A DNA stretch of 64,000 nucleotides from CALFBG01 sp045110315 (GTDB lineage Bacteria; Bacteroidota; Bacteroidia; Chitinophagales; Saprospiraceae). Below, in pieces: positions 62,644-64,000 of the stretch. The stretch covers positions 12,286 to 76,285 of the forward strand of contig JBGCFY010000134.1 of the NCBI GenBank assembly GCA_045110315.1, read 5' to 3'. The notes beneath the pieces were generated by a model. The model saw only the letters and a program-made list of their open reading frames with translations. It made no database searches and had not been told where the DNA came from. Numbering within the stretch: position 1 is the stretch's first letter; each line of letters starts with the position of its first letter. The position numbers and the translations under genes are program-made.

Positions 62644-62958
62644 CTACGTTGGTTAATTTTTGCTCTACATTAAAGATATTTCGAATCTTAAGTGCATGAT
62701 CAAAACATGCGGAAAAGAGATTCAAAATACTGACTTGATCTACATCCGCTACTAAACGAACATACAGATCAATGGTCAAGAGACAAAGGTTTAGTTTGTC
62801 CTTGCGTTAGCTAGTTGATAGGCGTGTAAAATTTCAGAAATGTTCACAATAGTTTTAATAACAGCAATACGAAATAGCAGGAAATAATGTCTAGTTCGAG
62901 TAATTGCTTTGTGAAATAGGCTGGAAACGAAGAGCAGGATAAGATACTTGTCTTTTCG

Positions 62959-62987
62959 TTTATTTTTAAAATGAATTTAAAAATAAA
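62959..62987. repeat. Perfect 12-bp AT-only inverted repeat
   Basis: The arms tttatttttaaa and tttaaaaataaa flank the spacer atgaa. A stem of only A-T pairs is weak as a terminator. It could be a protein-binding palindrome or chance in AT-rich DNA. Confidence 0.4.
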
Positions 62988-64000
62988 AAAATTTGTATAA
63001 TCAAGTTTTCTCAAATCCCTGGAGCTTAATAATTGTTCCTTAACTGATCTTTCGCAAAATTATTAATTTCTAACGAAAGCAATTATTAACACCAAGGTTA
63101 AAATCCTTACATTGAATAACTATAAACAAAGGTTTGATAGTAACAATGAATGACTTTTGCACTCCGTGTTCTGGGCTAAATAACAAAAGCTGTTATTTTG
63201 AACATTATTAATAGGCGGTATTTGAATTAATCCAATGAAAATTGGATTTGTTAGAATAAATAAGGTAAATAAAAAAAATAGTATGTTATAATTACGTTTT
63301 TTTAACTTTTTTATTCTAGGCTCAAGTTTAGTGATCTCTTTAACAAGTGTATATGATAGCTTTATAATAGAGAAGCGCTCATATGATCAGTTGTATACTA
63401 CAAAGCTAGTTTATTTTTCGGGAAACACATAATTTTTAAAAGTTAAATTTACATTAACCAAAAAAACATAAACTGCTTAAAATTAATACGATAGCGTCCT
63501 GTAGGCTATTTGCCCGTATTAATAAAGTACCTTTTTGTTTGAAACGTTTCTATTAGTTGATTAGTATTTAGTAGCACAACAGAAAAACGTTAAAGCTTGG
63601 CATTCGACAACGTATTAGGACAAAAGTATCTTTTTAAAAGTAGATTTCAAACAAAATCCCGAAAGTTAACTTAGATTTAATACTATTAAGTAATTATAAA
63701 ATTAGTCAGCAAACTACTACATAAGATAAGCATGATCTACTACGCTTTGTCTACAGTAAAAGTAACTTTTTCTTACCATCTCCGCAATAGTAGAAGTCTA
63801 CTATATTTACTTAAAAAGAAAAGATATCCACTATAACAAATTGTTTGCTCTGAGCGGTTTCTAGCACACTGAGCATTCCTAACGAGAAGATCGTACTTTT
63901 TGTAGCGGCGTAAAAGATCTTGACCATCTCACATCAGTCCGCCTACGGATAAGTTGGTTACTGATTGGGGCAGCCTTGAGCATTGTGATAATAAAATGGA

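Larger units (their letters stand above)
62496..64000. other. AT-rich non-coding interval at the right edge
   Basis: No supported gene, tRNA or insertion sequence was found. It includes the regulator's upstream region, with a 12-bp near-exact direct repeat (62616-62627 and 62632-62643), an AT-only 12-bp inverted repeat (62959-62987), and several poly-A/poly-T runs. The last 120 bases are less AT-rich and hold a short plus-strand frame with a hydrophobic stretch but no start codon. It may be the edge of another gene or a remnant. Confidence 0.6.

Noticed and set aside
63402..63409. Minus-strand TAGCTTTG, matching the -7 box consensus
   Set aside because: No -33 element, and about 0.9 kb from the nearest gene on that strand.
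63887..64000. Plus-strand frame at the right edge with a membrane-like stretch (ISWLLIGAALSIVIIKW)
   Set aside because: It follows a stop, has no start codon before the hydrophobic part, and is cut by the window edge. The minus strand is also open for about 39 codons there. Neither can be supported.

Overview
The window is almost entirely one large non-ribosomal peptide synthetase (NRPS) locus. Every recognisable gene lies on the minus strand, so transcription runs from high to low coordinates. The host is most likely a member of the Bacteroidota. The DNA is AT-rich, and the start codons follow A/T-rich leaders with no Shine-Dalgarno sequence. This is an inference; no rRNA, tRNA or housekeeping gene is present to fix the genus.

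Layout in transcription order: (1) 64000-62496, a 1.5 kb AT-rich stretch without a gene. (2) 62495-61749, a NarL/LuxR-type regulator with a degenerate receiver. (3) 61748-61051, a 0.7 kb non-coding gap. (4) 61050-59620, a diaminobutyrate--2-oxoglutarate aminotransferase. (5) 59495-58566, a JmjC/cupin-8 hydroxylase related to FIH. (6) 58439-50271, NRPS1 (C-A-T-C-A-T-E). (7) 50258-34518, NRPS2 (C-A-T-E-C-A-T-C-A-T-C-A-T-C). (8) 34479-33742, an Asp/Glu racemase. (9) 33714-31042, NRPS3 (A-T-TE). (10) 31026-29338, a SyrD/PvdE-type cyclic peptide exporter. (11) 29146-27557, a FOXRED2-like FAD oxidoreductase, flanked by a 16-bp exact direct repeat. (12) 27556-26557, a 1 kb non-coding gap. (13) 26556 to beyond the left edge, NRPS4, open for 8,852 codons with seven complete modules and still running.

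Pocket residues were read by eye at the nine Stachelhaus positions. NRPS1-3 would build X(DIWEMSGDD) - D-Asp - D-Ile - aromatic? - Asp - Ser - X(DARHLSLMI), released by the TE of NRPS3. NRPS4 would build X(DAEHVGEVT) - X(DIWEMSADD) - D-X(DIWELSADD) - D-X(DAEHIGEIT) - Val - Thr - D-Leu - and more. The three DIWE-type pockets carry acidic residues at 278, 330 and 331. With an aminotransferase for 2,4-diaminobutyrate (Dab) in the locus, they are candidates for Dab or another basic residue. The JmjC protein is a candidate beta-hydroxylase for a carrier-bound residue such as Asp. The racemase could supply a free D-amino acid, and the exporter would move the finished cyclic or lipid-linked peptide across the inner membrane.

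Most unusual points: the racemase gene sits exactly in the C-A linker of what was probably one NRPS, splitting a module over two proteins. NRPS1 has both a TubC-like docking domain and an L-type first condensation domain, so it seems to expect an upstream partner; NRPS4, encoded downstream, could be that partner. The regulator has Glu in place of the phospho-acceptor Asp and a cysteine cluster in its first helix. The oxidoreductase gene lies between short direct repeats. The product is not a peptide I recognise.
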